Shown: positions 28,356 through 37,937 of the stretch, piece after piece
Position numbering within the stretch: position 1 is the first letter of the stretch
Layout: each line of letters opens with the position of its first letter
Assembly (NCBI GenBank): GCA_963765745.1
Contig: CAVXXM010000003.1
Coordinates: forward strand, 558,001 to 622,000
Direction of reading: 5' to 3'
Source: JAHFPN01 sp963765745
GTDB lineage: Bacteria; Pseudomonadota; Alphaproteobacteria; Rhizobiales; Xanthobacteraceae
DNA length: 64,000 nucleotides
Translations under genes and position numbers: made by a program
Notes under the pieces: generated by a model
The model's database searches: none
Told to the model about the DNA's origin: nothing
Seen by the model: only the letters and a program-made list of their open reading frames with translations

Positions 28356-30042
28356 ATGACTGCAGGCGAGGCGGCGGCGGAACCAGGGCGGGACTTCATC
28401 CGCGACATCATCCAGGCCGATCTCGACGCCAAGCGGGTGGCGGGCGTGGTCACGCGCTTCCCGCCGGAGCCCAACGGCTATCTGCATATCGGCCACGCCA
28501 AGGCGATCGGCCTCAATTTCGGGGTGGCGCAGGAGTTCGGCGGGCGCTGCCACCTGCGCTTCGACGACACCAACCCGACCAAGGAGGAGCAGGAATATAT
28601 CGACGCCATCGAGCGCGACGTGCGCTGGCTCGGCTTCGACTGGGGCAAGCATCTCTATCACGCGTCGGACTATTTCGAGCGGCTCTATGAATGGGCCGAG
28701 CACCTGATCCGCGGGGCCAAGGCGTTCGTCGACGACCAGTCGCAGGACGAGATGCGCGCGACGCGCGGCACGCTGACCGAGCCCGGCAAGCACAGCCCGT
28801 TCCGCGAGCGGGGCGTCGAGGAGAACCTCGATCTGTTCCGCCGCATGCGCGCCGGCGAGTTCCCGAACGGCGCGCGGGTGCTGCGCGCCAAGATCGACAT
28901 GGCGTCGGGCAACATTAATCTGCGCGATCCCGCGCTCTACCGCATCCTGCACGCCAGCCATCCGCGCACCGGCGACAAGTGGTGCATCTATCCGAGCTAC
29001 GATTTCGCCCACGGCCAATCCGACGCGATCGAGGGCATCACGCACTCGATCTGCACGCTCGAATTCGAGGATCACCGGCCACTCTACGACTGGTTCCTCG
29101 ACAACCTGCCGGTGCCGTCGCGGCCGCGGCAATACGAGATCGCCCGGCTCAATCTCACCTACACGGTGCTGTCCAAGCGCGTGCTGAACGAGCTGGTGCG
29201 CGACGGGCACGTGAAGGGCTGGGACGATCCGCGCATGCCGACGCTCGCGGGCCTGCGCCGCCGCGGCGTGCCGCCGGAAGCGATCCGCGATTTCGTCAAG
29301 CGGATAGGGGTGGCCAAGGCCAACAGCACGGTCGATATGGGCATGCTGGAATTTTCGATCCGCGAGGTGCTGAACAAAACCGCGCAGCGGCGCATGGCGG
29401 TGCTGCGGCCCTTGAAGGTCGTGATCGAGAATTATCCGGAAGGGAAGACGGAGGAACTGGAAGCGGTCAACCACCCGGACGATCCTTCAGCGGGCTCGCG
29501 CAAGATCCGTTTCGGGCGCGAGCTTTACGTCGAGCAAGAAGACTTCATGGAGAATCCGCCGAAGAAATTCTTCCGGCTTTCGCCCGGCATGGAAGTGCGG
29601 CTGCGCTACGCCTATTTCGTCACTTGCCGCGAAGCGGTGAAGAACGCAGCCGGCGAGGTGGTGGAGCTGCGCTGCACCTACGATCCGGCCACGCGCGGCG
29701 GCAACACGCCGCCGGACGGGCGCAAGGTGAAGGCGACGCTGCATTGGGTCTCGGCGGCCGACAGCGTGCCGGCCGAGGTGCGCGTCTATAATCCGCTGTT
29801 CGCCAAGCCCGATCCCGACGCCGGCAATTTCGCGGCCGACCTCAATCCGAATTCGCTGGAAGTGCTGGCCGACGCGCGGCTCGAGCCGGCGCTCGCCGCG
29901 AACAAAGTCAAACGAGCTGGTGCAGTTCGAGCGTCAGGGTTATTTTTGTTTGGACGCAGACTCCGCGCCCGGCCGGCTCGTGTTCAACCGCACGGTCGGC
30001 TTGCGGGATACGTGGGCGAAGGTGGCGGGCGGGAAACCGTGA
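28356..30042 (+). CDS. glnS: Glutaminyl-tRNA synthetase (one apparent frameshift)
   Basis: Class I synthetase charging tRNA-Gln directly. Visible motifs are PPEPNGYLHIGHAKAIGLNF (about residues 35-54), RFDDTNPTKE, the KMSKS-type region TVLSKRVLNELV, and the beta-barrel anticodon-binding half (from about 340). A +1 shift at AAA 29910-29912 (expected AA, giving NKVNELVQFERQGYF) moves the end to TGA 30040-30042. The corrected product is 561 residues, ending GLRDTWAKVAGGKP. The uncorrected frame would run into an intergenic palindromic repeat, supporting the correction. ATG 28356 precedes the first conserved residues by about 30 codons. Confidence 0.93.
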
Positions 30043-30043
30043 T

Positions 30044-30128
30044 GTCATGGCCGGGCTTGTCCCGGCCATCTCGATCAGGTGGGCACTGCGTCCCTAAGCG
30101 GGATGCCCGGCACAAGGCCGGGCATGAC
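30044..30128. repeat. 85-bp palindromic repeat with two hairpins
   Basis: Two perfect or near-perfect stem-loops, ATGGCCGGGC-ttgt-CCCGGCCAT (30047-30069) and ATGCCCGGC-acaag-GCCGGGCAT (30103-30125), are joined by about 33 bp. The ends GTCATG and CATGAC make the whole unit an imperfect palindrome. It begins 1 nt after the corrected glnS stop and could end transcription of glnS. This is the REP/MITE-like type common in rhizobial genomes. Confidence 0.7.
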
Positions 30129-30216
30129 GAGTGTTCCTTGCAGTGCGCAATCCCTGATGGCGTGAAATCACCGCCCGTGTAGCATCGCCCCAAGCGCCGC
30201 GTAGGTGGGGGCAGTC

Positions 30217-32526
30217 ATGGCGCACGAGGACCCGCAGCCGCGGGCAGGGCGGCGTGCGGCCGTGCTGGGGATACGGCGGACGGCGGGCGCCGGTTCGCTT
30301 GGCGATCTTTTTTCTTCAGCAGGCGAAGCACTCGCTGGCCTGTTCCGAGCGGAAGCCGATGCGGCCCGCCTCGCGCCCTGGCTACCGATCGCGTTCGGGA
30401 TCGGGATTCTGCTCTATTTCGCCGCGCCCGCGGAGCCGTCGCTGATCGCGGCGATGGCCGCGCTCGGATTCCTCGTTCTCGCCACATGGCTCAGCCGCGA
30501 GCGCGCCGCCGCGTTCGTGATCGCGCTCGGCCTCGCGTTTCTCGCCGCCGGCTTCGCCGCCGCGACGCTGCGCGCGGCCTGGGTCGCCCATCCGGTGCTG
30601 ACGCGAAACCCCGGCCCGGTGACGCTGCAGGGCTTCGTCGAGAGCCGCGACACCACCGAGCGCTCGGACCGCATCGTGCTCCGCGTCACCAGCGCCATCG
30701 CGCGCGGCAAGCAGACCATGCCGGGCCGGGTGCGCGTGGCGCTGCGGCGCGGTACGGCGCCGGCGGTGGGCAGTCACGTGGAGCTGCGCGCGCGGCTTAG
30801 ACCTTTACTCGGCCCCATTCGGCCCGGCGGCTACGATTATGCGCGCGGCGCTTATTATCAGGGGCTGGGCGCCACCGGCTTCGTGCTCGGCCGGCCGGTG
30901 GAGAAAGCAGCGGCGGTGCCGATGCCCTGGGACATCCGCATCGCCGCGGCGGTCGACGGCACGCGCCGCGCGCTCGCCGAGCGCATCCGCAAGGTGCTGC
31001 CTGGAGAGAGCGGCGCCATGGCGGTGGCGCTGGTCACCGGCATCCGCGACGGCATCTCGGCCGAAGTGAACGAGGCCATGCGCGTGTCGGGCCTCTACCA
31101 CGTGATCTCGATCTCGGGACTGCACATGGCGCTCGTCGCAGGAACGCTGTTCGGCCTGGTGCGCGGCTTGCTCGCGCTGGTGCCGGGACTGGCGCTGCGG
31201 CGGCCGATCAAGAAATGGTCGGCTGTGGTCGCGCTCGCGGGGGCGGCGGGCTACTTGGTGCTTTCCGGCGGCGAGGTCGCGACGCAGCGCTCTTTCATCA
31301 TGATCGCGCTGGTGCTGCTCGGGGTGCTCGTGGACCGGCCGGCGCTGACGCTGCGCACGCTCGCCGCGGCGGCGCTCGCGGTGCTGGTGCTGACGCCCGA
31401 GTCGATGCTGCATCCCTCGTTCCAGATGTCGTTCGCGGCGACGCTTGCGATCGTCGCCATGTACGACCGCTTCGGCCGGGAAATGGCGCTGCCGCCGGCG
31501 CCGCGCGCCGGCGCAATCGGGCGAACAGCGGCGGGAGCAGGGCGCTGGCTGTTGCTCGGCACCGCGACCTCGTTCGTGGCGGGACTCGCCACCGCGCCAT
31601 TCGTGGCGTTTCATTTTCACCGCCTAGCGCCGTTCGGGGTGCTGGCGAACTTGCTCGCCATGCCGCTCATCGCGTTCGTGATCATGCCGGCGGGGCTGAT
31701 CGCGGTGCTGCTGATCCCGTTCGGCTTCGACGCGCCGCTCTGGATCGCCATGGGCTGGGGCATCGACGGCATGCTCACGATCGCACGCTGGGTCGCGGCG
31801 CTGCCGGGCGCCGAGGGCCGGGTCGGCGCCTTCGGGGCGGGGGCGCTGCTGTGTGCCGCCGCTGGCCTCCTGCTGCTCACGATCCCGGTCTCGCGCCTGA
31901 AGCTTTCGGGCTTGCCGCTATTGGCTGTTGCGCTGGTGCTGGCGCTCTACGTCACGCGGCCGGATATTTACATCGACGCCGACGCCGAGGCTTTGGCCGT
32001 GCGCGGGGCCGACGGCAAGCTTACGATCCATGGCGCCAATCGCGGGCGGCTCGCGGCGCTGAGCTGGCTCGCGGCGGAGGCCGATGCGCGCACGACCAAG
32101 GATGAGCTCGCCACCGGGTTTACCTGCGATGCGAATGGATGCGTCGCAAGGCTCGCGGACGGGACCGTCGTGGCCGTGGCGCTTAGGCCCGAGGCTTTCG
32201 CCGACGATTGCCGCGATGCCGCGTTGGTCGTGAGCAAAAGCCAATTGCCGGAGGCCTGCGCCGCGCCGGGCATCGACCGGCGCACGCTCTCGACCACCGG
32301 GGCGATTTCGCTGCGGCGGATCGACGGCAAGTGGGTGGCGGAAACGGCGCGCTCGCCCTACGCGGATCGGCCCTGGTACGGCCGGCCGGCGCCGCCCGAC
32401 CCGGCCGTGCTTGATCGCCTCGCTCGGCGGAAGCCCGCGGCTCCCGCGTCGGCAATCGATGAACGCCCGCGCCCCGGCGACGTGCCGGTGCCCGACGTGC
32501 CGGAGGGGGAGGTGGAGGAGCCCTAG
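30217..32526 (+). CDS. comEC: ComEC/Rec2 family competence channel protein
   Basis: Polytopic inner-membrane protein of the DNA-uptake channel family. About 769 residues: an N-terminal membrane and OB-like region (about 40-215, including RPGGYDYARGAYYQGLGATGF), then the competence domain of about ten helices (about 240-590) with the signature GLYHVISISGLHMALVAG. The C-terminal part (about 590-769) is soluble, Ala/Pro-rich at the end, and lacks the HxHxDH zinc motif of the metallo-beta-lactamase domain found in many ComEC proteins. GTG 30205 is an alternative start. Whether the organism is transformable cannot be told. Confidence 0.9.
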   Translation: MAHEDPQPRAGRRAAVLGIRRTAGAGSLGDLFSSAGEALAGLFRAEADAARLAPWLPIAFGIGILLYFAAPAEPSLIAAMAALGFLVLATWLSRERAAAFVIALGLAFLAAGFAAATLRAAWVAHPVLTRNPGPVTLQGFVESRDTTERSDRIVLRVTSAIARGKQTMPGRVRVALRRGTAPAVGSHVELRARLRPLLGPIRPGGYDYARGAYYQGLGATGFVLGRPVEKAAAVPMPWDIRIAAAVDGTRRALAERIRKVLPGESGAMAVALVTGIRDGISAEVNEAMRVSGLYHVISISGLHMALVAGTLFGLVRGLLALVPGLALRRPIKKWSAVVALAGAAGYLVLSGGEVATQRSFIMIALVLLGVLVDRPALTLRTLAAAALAVLVLTPESMLHPSFQMSFAATLAIVAMYDRFGREMALPPAPRAGAIGRTAAGAGRWLLLGTATSFVAGLATAPFVAFHFHRLAPFGVLANLLAMPLIAFVIMPAGLIAVLLIPFGFDAPLWIAMGWGIDGMLTIARWVAALPGAEGRVGAFGAGALLCAAAGLLLLTIPVSRLKLSGLPLLAVALVLALYVTRPDIYIDADAEALAVRGADGKLTIHGANRGRLAALSWLAAEADARTTKDELATGFTCDANGCVARLADGTVVAVALRPEAFADDCRDAALVVSKSQLPEACAAPGIDRRTLSTTGAISLRRIDGKWVAETARSPYADRPWYGRPAPPDPAVLDRLARRKPAAPASAIDERPRPGDVPVPDVPEGEVEEP

Positions 32527-32529
32527 ACT

Positions 32530-32630
32530 GTCATTCCGGGGCGCGGGCGAAGCCCGCGAGCCCGGAATCCATATTCACGGACGGTGGTTATGGATTCCGG
32601 GCTCGCCGCTACGCGGCGACCCGGAATGAC
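32530..32630. repeat. 101-bp palindromic repeat, family 1 copy a
   Basis: Bounded by GTCATTCCGGG and CCCGGAATGAC. Inside are a perfect 16-bp inverted repeat (32558-32573 with 32589-32604, GAGCCCGGAATCCATA) and smaller hairpins such as GCGGGC-gaa-GCCCGC. It fills the space between the converging comEC and lexA genes. Its central part is nearly identical to the reverse complement of the copy at 35316-35428. Confidence 0.8.
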
Positions 32631-32635
32631 GACGA

Positions 32636-33337
32636 TCAATACTTCCGATACAGCCCCACCATCTTGCCCTGGATCTTCACGCGATCCGGGCCGAAGATGC
32701 GGGTCTCGTAGGCCGGGTTGGCGGCCTCGAGCGCGATCGAGGCGCCCTTGCGGCGAAGTCTTTTCAGCGTGGCTTCCTCGTCGTCGATCAGCGCCACGAC
32801 GATGTCGCCGGTGTCGGCGGCTTCGGATTTGCGGATCAGGACGACGTCGCCTTCGAAAATGCCGGCCTCGATCATGGAATCGCCGCGCACTTCGAGCGCG
32901 AAATGTTCGCCGGTCGAGGACAGCATTTCCGGCGGCACCTGGATGGTGTGGCTGCGATTCTGGATCGCCGCAGCCGGGGTGCCGGCGGCGATGCGGCCCA
33001 TGACCGGAATCGAAACCGGGCGGCCGCCTTCGTCTTCGGAATTGGTGCGCACGCGCCCGAGGCTGCCCTCGATCACGTTCGGCGCGAAGCCGCGCGAGCG
33101 GCTGGGCGCGCCCGGCAGCGAGGCGTCGGGCATGCGGATCACTTCGAGCGCGCGGGCGCGATTCTTGAGGCGGCGGATGAAGCCGCGCTCCTCGAGCGCG
33201 GTGATCAGGCGATGGATGCCGGACTTGGAGCGCAGGTCGAGGGCGTCCTTCATTTCATCGAAGGAGGGCGGCACGCCCGACTCCTTCACGCGCTCGTGGA
33301 TGAAGCGGAGGAGTTCGTATTGCTTGCGGGTCAGCAT
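32636..33337 (-). CDS. lexA: SOS repressor LexA
   Basis: Represses DNA-damage genes and self-cleaves when RecA is activated. The 233-residue protein has an N-terminal winged helix-turn-helix (about 1-65; PPSFDEMKDALDLRSKSGIH), the cleavage site Ala118-Gly119 (RIAAGT), Ser154 (RGDSMIEAG) and Lys192 (EEATLKRL). The start at 33337 is chosen because MLTRKQYELL is the family's usual beginning; the frame is open 35 codons further upstream, across the operator. An SOS box lies 86 bp upstream. A repeat element occupies the space after its stop. Confidence 0.97.
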   Translation of the reverse strand: MLTRKQYELLRFIHERVKESGVPPSFDEMKDALDLRSKSGIHRLITALEERGFIRRLKNRARALEVIRMPDASLPGAPSRSRGFAPNVIEGSLGRVRTNSEDEGGRPVSIPVMGRIAAGTPAAAIQNRSHTIQVPPEMLSSTGEHFALEVRGDSMIEAGIFEGDVVLIRKSEAADTGDIVVALIDDEEATLKRLRRKGASIALEAANPAYETRIFGPDRVKIQGKMVGLYRKY

Positions 33338-33422
33338 GGCGGCGCTCGCCTTTCTTGCTTGTTCTCGGGCTTGGTTCCGGGCCCGGGGCGGGTCAGAAAC
33401 AAAGCATGAACGGAAACTATCC

Positions 33423-33437
33423 GTTCCAGTTGTGTTC
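33423..33437 (-). promoter_or_regulatory. LexA operator (SOS box)
   Basis: GTTCCAGTTGTGTTC on the plus strand, i.e. GAAC-N7-GAAC read towards lexA. This is exactly the direct-repeat SOS box described for alphaproteobacteria (GTTC-N7-GTTC). Its position upstream of lexA indicates autoregulation. A second GTTC pair nearby has a 9-bp spacer and does not qualify. Confidence 0.88.
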
Positions 33438-33583
33438 TTCAACCGTGAAAAAGGCCCTAACGGGGGTCCGGCGGCGCTTGCGGGCGCTGGCGGCGTTGAA
33501 AATTCGAATCAATGTGTCGGCTTAAAGCCTTGGATAGGCTTGATTATTTTGCTTGCTAAAGTTTGGCCGGGATCGCCGAGCGA

Positions 33584-34795
33584 TCAGTCGGCGAAGCGAA
33601 GAACCTGGCAAGGATCGCCCGCTTTGGCGGCCGGAGCGTGGGGGGCGCGAATCAGTAGCCCGCCGGCGCCGGAGAGATAGGCCAGCATGGAGCTGTCCTG
33701 GCGATCGAGGGCGGTCGCTTTGAGACGGCCGTCGGGTTCGCGCGTCAATTTTGGCGCGCAGATAGTCCTGCCGGTGGTCGTTTTCGGGCAGCGGCTTGCC
33801 GAGGATCGCGGGTTCCGTCTGCGGCAGAAAATCAGTACGGCCCTGCAGCTTGCGCAACAGCGGCACGAGAAACAGCAGCGCGCAAACGTAAGACGAAACC
33901 GGATTTCCCGGCAGGCCGAGCACGCGCGTGGCCCCCATGCGCGCCAGCAGCATGGGCCGGCCGGGCCGCAGCGCGACGCGGTGGAAGTCGATCTTCACAC
34001 CCTCGGCGTTCAGCGCCTTGGCGACCAGGTCATGCTCGCCGACCGAGGCGCCGCCGAGCGTCACCAGAATATCGACGCCGGCATCGCGCGCCTTGCGGAT
34101 CGCGGCCGCGGTGGCGTCGAGCTGGTCGGGCACGATGCCGAGATCGAGGATTTCCGCGTTCTCGGTGCGCAAGAGCGCCGCGAGCGAAAGCGGATTGGAG
34201 GCGATGGTGCGGTCGGGCCCGGCGCCGCTTCCCGGCGGCACCAGCTCGTCGCCGGTCGCGATGATGGCGACGCGGGGCCGGCGTGAGAGCGGAATTTTCG
34301 CGTGATCCATGGCGGCGGCGAGCGCCAGGTCGCGGGCGGAAATGCGCCGCCCGGCATCGAGCAGCACCTGACCTTCGGCGAAGTCGAGGCCCTTTTTGCG
34401 CACATATTGGCCGAGCTTGGCGGCGGGGAGGGCGATCTTGTCGCCTTCGGCTTTGGCATCCTCCTGCGGGATCACCGCGTCGGCGCCGGCGGGCAGCAGC
34501 GCGCCGGTGAAAATGCGCGCGGTCTCGCCGGGCTTGAGCGTTCCTTTGAGCGGGCGGCCGGCAGCGGAGGCGCCGACGAGCTTGAGCGTCGCGGGCTTGG
34601 CGAGATCGGCGGCGCGCGCCGCGTAGCCGTCCATGGACGACAGATCGGCCGGCGGCTGGGTGCGGCGCGAGGCCAGCGACTTCGCGAGCACGCGGCCATA
34701 GGCCTCGGCGATCGGGATTTCTTCCGAGGGCAGCGATGCCGCGCCGTCGAGCACGCGCTTCAGCGCTTCCTCGACGGGGATGAGACGATCCGCTC

Positions 34796-34799
<4 letters not shown>
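33584..34799 (-). CDS. moeA: Molybdopterin molybdenumtransferase MoeA (one apparent frameshift)
   Basis: Inserts molybdate into adenylylated molybdopterin in the last step of molybdenum cofactor synthesis. Motifs include SMDGYAARAADL (about residue 50), the TGALLPAGADAVI region, the MoCF domain with TGDELVPPGSG and VTLGGASVGEHDLV, and LGLPGNPVSSYV. A +1 shift at TTTT 33749-33752 (minus-strand AAAA, expected AAA giving RAKLTREPDGR) leads to the proper end DPCQVLRFAD at 33584. The corrected length is 404 residues. The GTG start overlaps the moaC stop (GTGA). It reads towards lexA but lexA has its own operator. Confidence 0.92.
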
Positions 34800-35315
<516 letters not shown>

Positions 35316-35320
<5 letters not shown>

Positions 35321-35428
35321 TCCGGGACGGCGCGAAGCGCCGGGCCTGGAATCCATAACCACTGCCGATGAATATGGATTCCGGGCTCGCGGCCCCGGAT
35401 CGAGTCCGGGGCCGCGCCCCGGAATGAC
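35316..35428. repeat. 113-bp palindromic repeat, family 1 copy b
   Basis: Same ends (GTCATTCCGGG ... CCCGGAATGAC) and same core as 32530-32630, but the core matches in reverse complement (about 22 of 25 positions from CCATAACCAC to GAATATGG). It also has a perfect 11-bp hairpin GCGGCCCCGGA-tcgag-TCCGGGGCCGC. It lies between trpC and moaC and its right-hand end supplies the moaC start codon. Confidence 0.8.
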
Positions 35429-35446
35429 GATGAACCGATAATTCCA

Positions 35447-36262
35447 TCACGCGCTCTTCGCCTTGGCCTTGTCCAGTCCGAGCAATGTACGCGTCGCCGC
35501 GGTCACGTCGTCGGCGCGCATCAGGCTCTCGCCCACCAGAAACGCGTGCACCCCGGCGACGGCGAGACGCGCGATGTCGGCGGGCGTGAAAATGCCGCTC
35601 TCGCCCACCACGAGCTTGTCCTTGGGTACGCGCGGCGCAAGCCGCTCGGTGACGGCGAGCGTGGTTTCGAAGGTGCGCAGATCGCGGTTGTTGATGCCGA
35701 TCAGGCGCGAGCCGATGGCGAGCGCGCGCTCCAGCTCGCGCTCGTCGTGCACTTCCAGCAGCGCGTCCATGTTCCAGTGGATGGCGGCGGCGAACAGCTC
35801 GCGCGCGGTCTTGTCGTCCACGGCGGCCATGATGATGAGAATGCAATCGGCGCCGAGGGCGCGCGATTCCGCGACTTGATAGTAATCGTAGAGGAAATCC
35901 TTGCGCAGCACCGGCAGCGGCGTCGCGGCGCGGGCGGCGACCAGATGCTCGGGCGCGCCTTCGAACGAGGGCGTGTCGGTGAGCACCGAAAGGCAACTCG
36001 CGCCGCCGGCGGCAAAAGCGCGGGCCAGCGCGGCCGGATCGAAATCGGCGCGGATCAGGCCGCGCGACGGGCTCGCCTTCTTGATCTCGGCGATCAGGGC
36101 AGGGCGGCCGTGCGAGATCGCGGCCTGCAGCGCGGCGACGAAGCCGCGCGGCGGCGCGGCGCGCTCGGCGTCGGCCTGCACGGCGGCGAGCGGGCGCTCG
36201 CGCTTGGCTTTGGCGATCTCGGTGCGCTTATAGGCGCCGATCCGCTCGAGAACGTCGCTCAT
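35447..36262 (-). CDS. trpC: Indole-3-glycerol phosphate synthase
   Basis: Fourth step of tryptophan synthesis, ring closure of CdRP with decarboxylation. The 271-residue TIM barrel shows the catalytic lysine in IAEIKKASPSRG (about 57-68), FEGAPEHL, PVLRKDFLYDYYQ, GINNRDL and VGESGI. It starts 6 nt after trpD, so it belongs to the trpEGDC transcription unit. It is not fused to trpF. Confidence 0.97.
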   Translation of the reverse strand: MSDVLERIGAYKRTEIAKAKRERPLAAVQADAERAAPPRGFVAALQAAISHGRPALIAEIKKASPSRGLIRADFDPAALARAFAAGGASCLSVLTDTPSFEGAPEHLVAARAATPLPVLRKDFLYDYYQVAESRALGADCILIIMAAVDDKTARELFAAAIHWNMDALLEVHDERELERALAIGSRLIGINNRDLRTFETTLAVTERLAPRVPKDKLVVGESGIFTPADIARLAVAGVHAFLVGESLMRADDVTAATRTLLGLDKAKAKSA

Positions 36263-36268
36263 GGTTGT

Positions 36269-37283
36269 TCAGGCGTTTGAGATTTCGACCAGCCGCTCCA
36301 GGCGCTTCCTGGCGGCGCCGGTATCGACCGATTTGGCGGCGAGCTCAAGCCCCTCTTTCAGCGACTTGGCCTTGTCGGCCACGAGCAACGCCGCGGCGGC
36401 GTTCAATAGCGCCACGTCGCGGAAGGCGCCGGGTTTTGCCGCGAGCACGCCGCGCAGCGCCTCGGCGTTATGCATGGCGTCGCCGCCGCGCAGCTCCTCG
36501 GGCTTGGCGCGCTTGAGGCCGACGTCCTCGGGCTTGATCTCGTAGGTCTTGACCTTGCCGCCGGAAAGTTCGGCCACGTAGGTCGGCCCGGAGGTGGTGA
36601 TCTCGTCGAGGCCGTCGGAGCCATGCACCACGATGGCGCGCTCGGAGCCAAGCGCGCCCAAGACATTGGCGAGCGGTTCGATCCAGGGCCGCGCGAACAC
36701 GCCGACCATCTGGCGCTTGACGCCGGCTGGGTTCGACAAGGGCCCGAGCAGATTGAAAATGGTGCGGGTGCCGAGTTCGACCCGTGTCGGGCCGACGTGC
36801 TTCATCGCCGGGTGGTGCGCCGGCGCGAACATGAAGCCGATGCCGGCTTCGCGGATGCAGCGGGAGATTTCTTCCGGCGCCAGCTCGATCCGGACGCCGA
36901 GCGCGGCGAGCACGTCGGCGGCCCCGGACTTGGAGGAAAGCGCGCGGTTGCCGTGCTTGGCGACCGGCACGCCGGCGCCGGCCACGATGAAGGCGGCGCA
37001 GGTGGAGATGTTGTAGGAGCCGGTGGCGTCGCCGCCGGTGCCGACCACGTCGATGGCGTCTTTCGGCGCGACGACGCGTCAGCATCTTGGCGCGCATGGT
37101 GGAGACCGCGCCGGTGATTTCCTCGACGGTCTCGCCGCGCAGCCGCAGCGCCATGAGGAACGCGCCCATCTGCGCGGGCGTCGCTTCGCCCGACATCATC
37201 TTGTCGAAGGCGTGGGCAGCCTCGTCCCGCGTCAGCGTTGCGCCGGTCGCCACCTTGCCGATCAGCGCGCGGAATCGTTCCAT
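36269..37283 (-). CDS. trpD: Anthranilate phosphoribosyltransferase (one apparent frameshift)
   Basis: Transfers phosphoribose from PRPP to anthranilate. The N-terminal helical domain (FRALIGKVATGATLTRDEA) and the PRPP-binding motif DVVGTGGDATGSYNIST lie in different frames: an extra base at about 37076-37079 must be removed to join AKMLT to VVAPKDAID. Corrected length is 337 residues. Other motifs: KHGNRALSSKSGAADVLAALG and LGPLSNPA. The start is 4 nt after the trpG stop. Unlike the other indels here, this one is not a simple homopolymer change. Confidence 0.93.
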
Positions 37284-37287
37284 CAAA

Positions 37288-37881
37288 TCACGCGCGCGTA
37301 TCGGCGCGGAAGGTGCGCGCAAGTTCCAGAAAATTCTTCAGGATGGTCTGCCCGTGCTCGGAGGCGATGCTTTCGGGATGGAACTGCACGCCGTGCACCG
37401 GATGGCGCTTGTGGGAGACCGACATGACCAGCCCGTCGTCGGTCTCGGCGGTGATCGCCAGATCCTTTGGCATGGTATCGCGCTTGATGACCAAGGAGTG
37501 ATAGCGCGTGGCGGCGAACGGGCCGTTGATGCCGCGCAGCACGCCTTCGCCGCTGTGTTTGATCGTGGAAAGCTTGCCGTGCACCGGGTGCGCGCGCACG
37601 ATCTCGCCGCCATAGGCTTGGCCGATCGACTGATGGCCGAGGCAGACGCCCAGAATCGGCGTGGTCTCGCCCAGCCGCTCGATCACCTCGACCGAGATGC
37701 CGGCTTCCTTGGGCGTGCAGGGGCCGGGCGAAATGACGATCGCGTCGGCGCGCTTGTTGGCGAGCGCGTCGACGGTGATTTCGTCATTGCGATGCACTTC
37801 CACACTGGCCCCGAGCGCGCCGAGCGCGTGCACCAGGTTCCAGGTGAAGCTGTCGTAGTTGTCGATCAGGGCTACATGCAT
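37288..37881 (-). CDS. trpG: Anthranilate synthase glutamine amidotransferase subunit
   Basis: Supplies ammonia from glutamine to TrpE. The class I amidotransferase triad is present: Cys in LGVCLGHQSIGQAYGG (about residue 84) and His/Glu in GVQFHPESIASEHG near the end. ATG 37881 (MHVALIDNYDSFTWNL) is the conserved start, six codons inside the longest frame. The length is 197 residues. It is a separate gene here, not fused to trpE as in some rhizobia. It may also serve as the PabA subunit. Confidence 0.95.
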   Translation of the reverse strand: MHVALIDNYDSFTWNLVHALGALGASVEVHRNDEITVDALANKRADAIVISPGPCTPKEAGISVEVIERLGETTPILGVCLGHQSIGQAYGGEIVRAHPVHGKLSTIKHSGEGVLRGINGPFAATRYHSLVIKRDTMPKDLAITAETDDGLVMSVSHKRHPVHGVQFHPESIASEHGQTILKNFLELARTFRADTRA

Positions 37882-37937
37882 GGGCTCGGTTCCGGGCATG
37901 TGGGTGCCACCTTGCGTCCCAAGCCGTCAAGCGCGCG

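Noticed and set aside
33354..33370. Second GTTC...GTTC pair near lexA
   Set aside because: The spacer is 9 bp rather than the 7 bp required for the SOS box.
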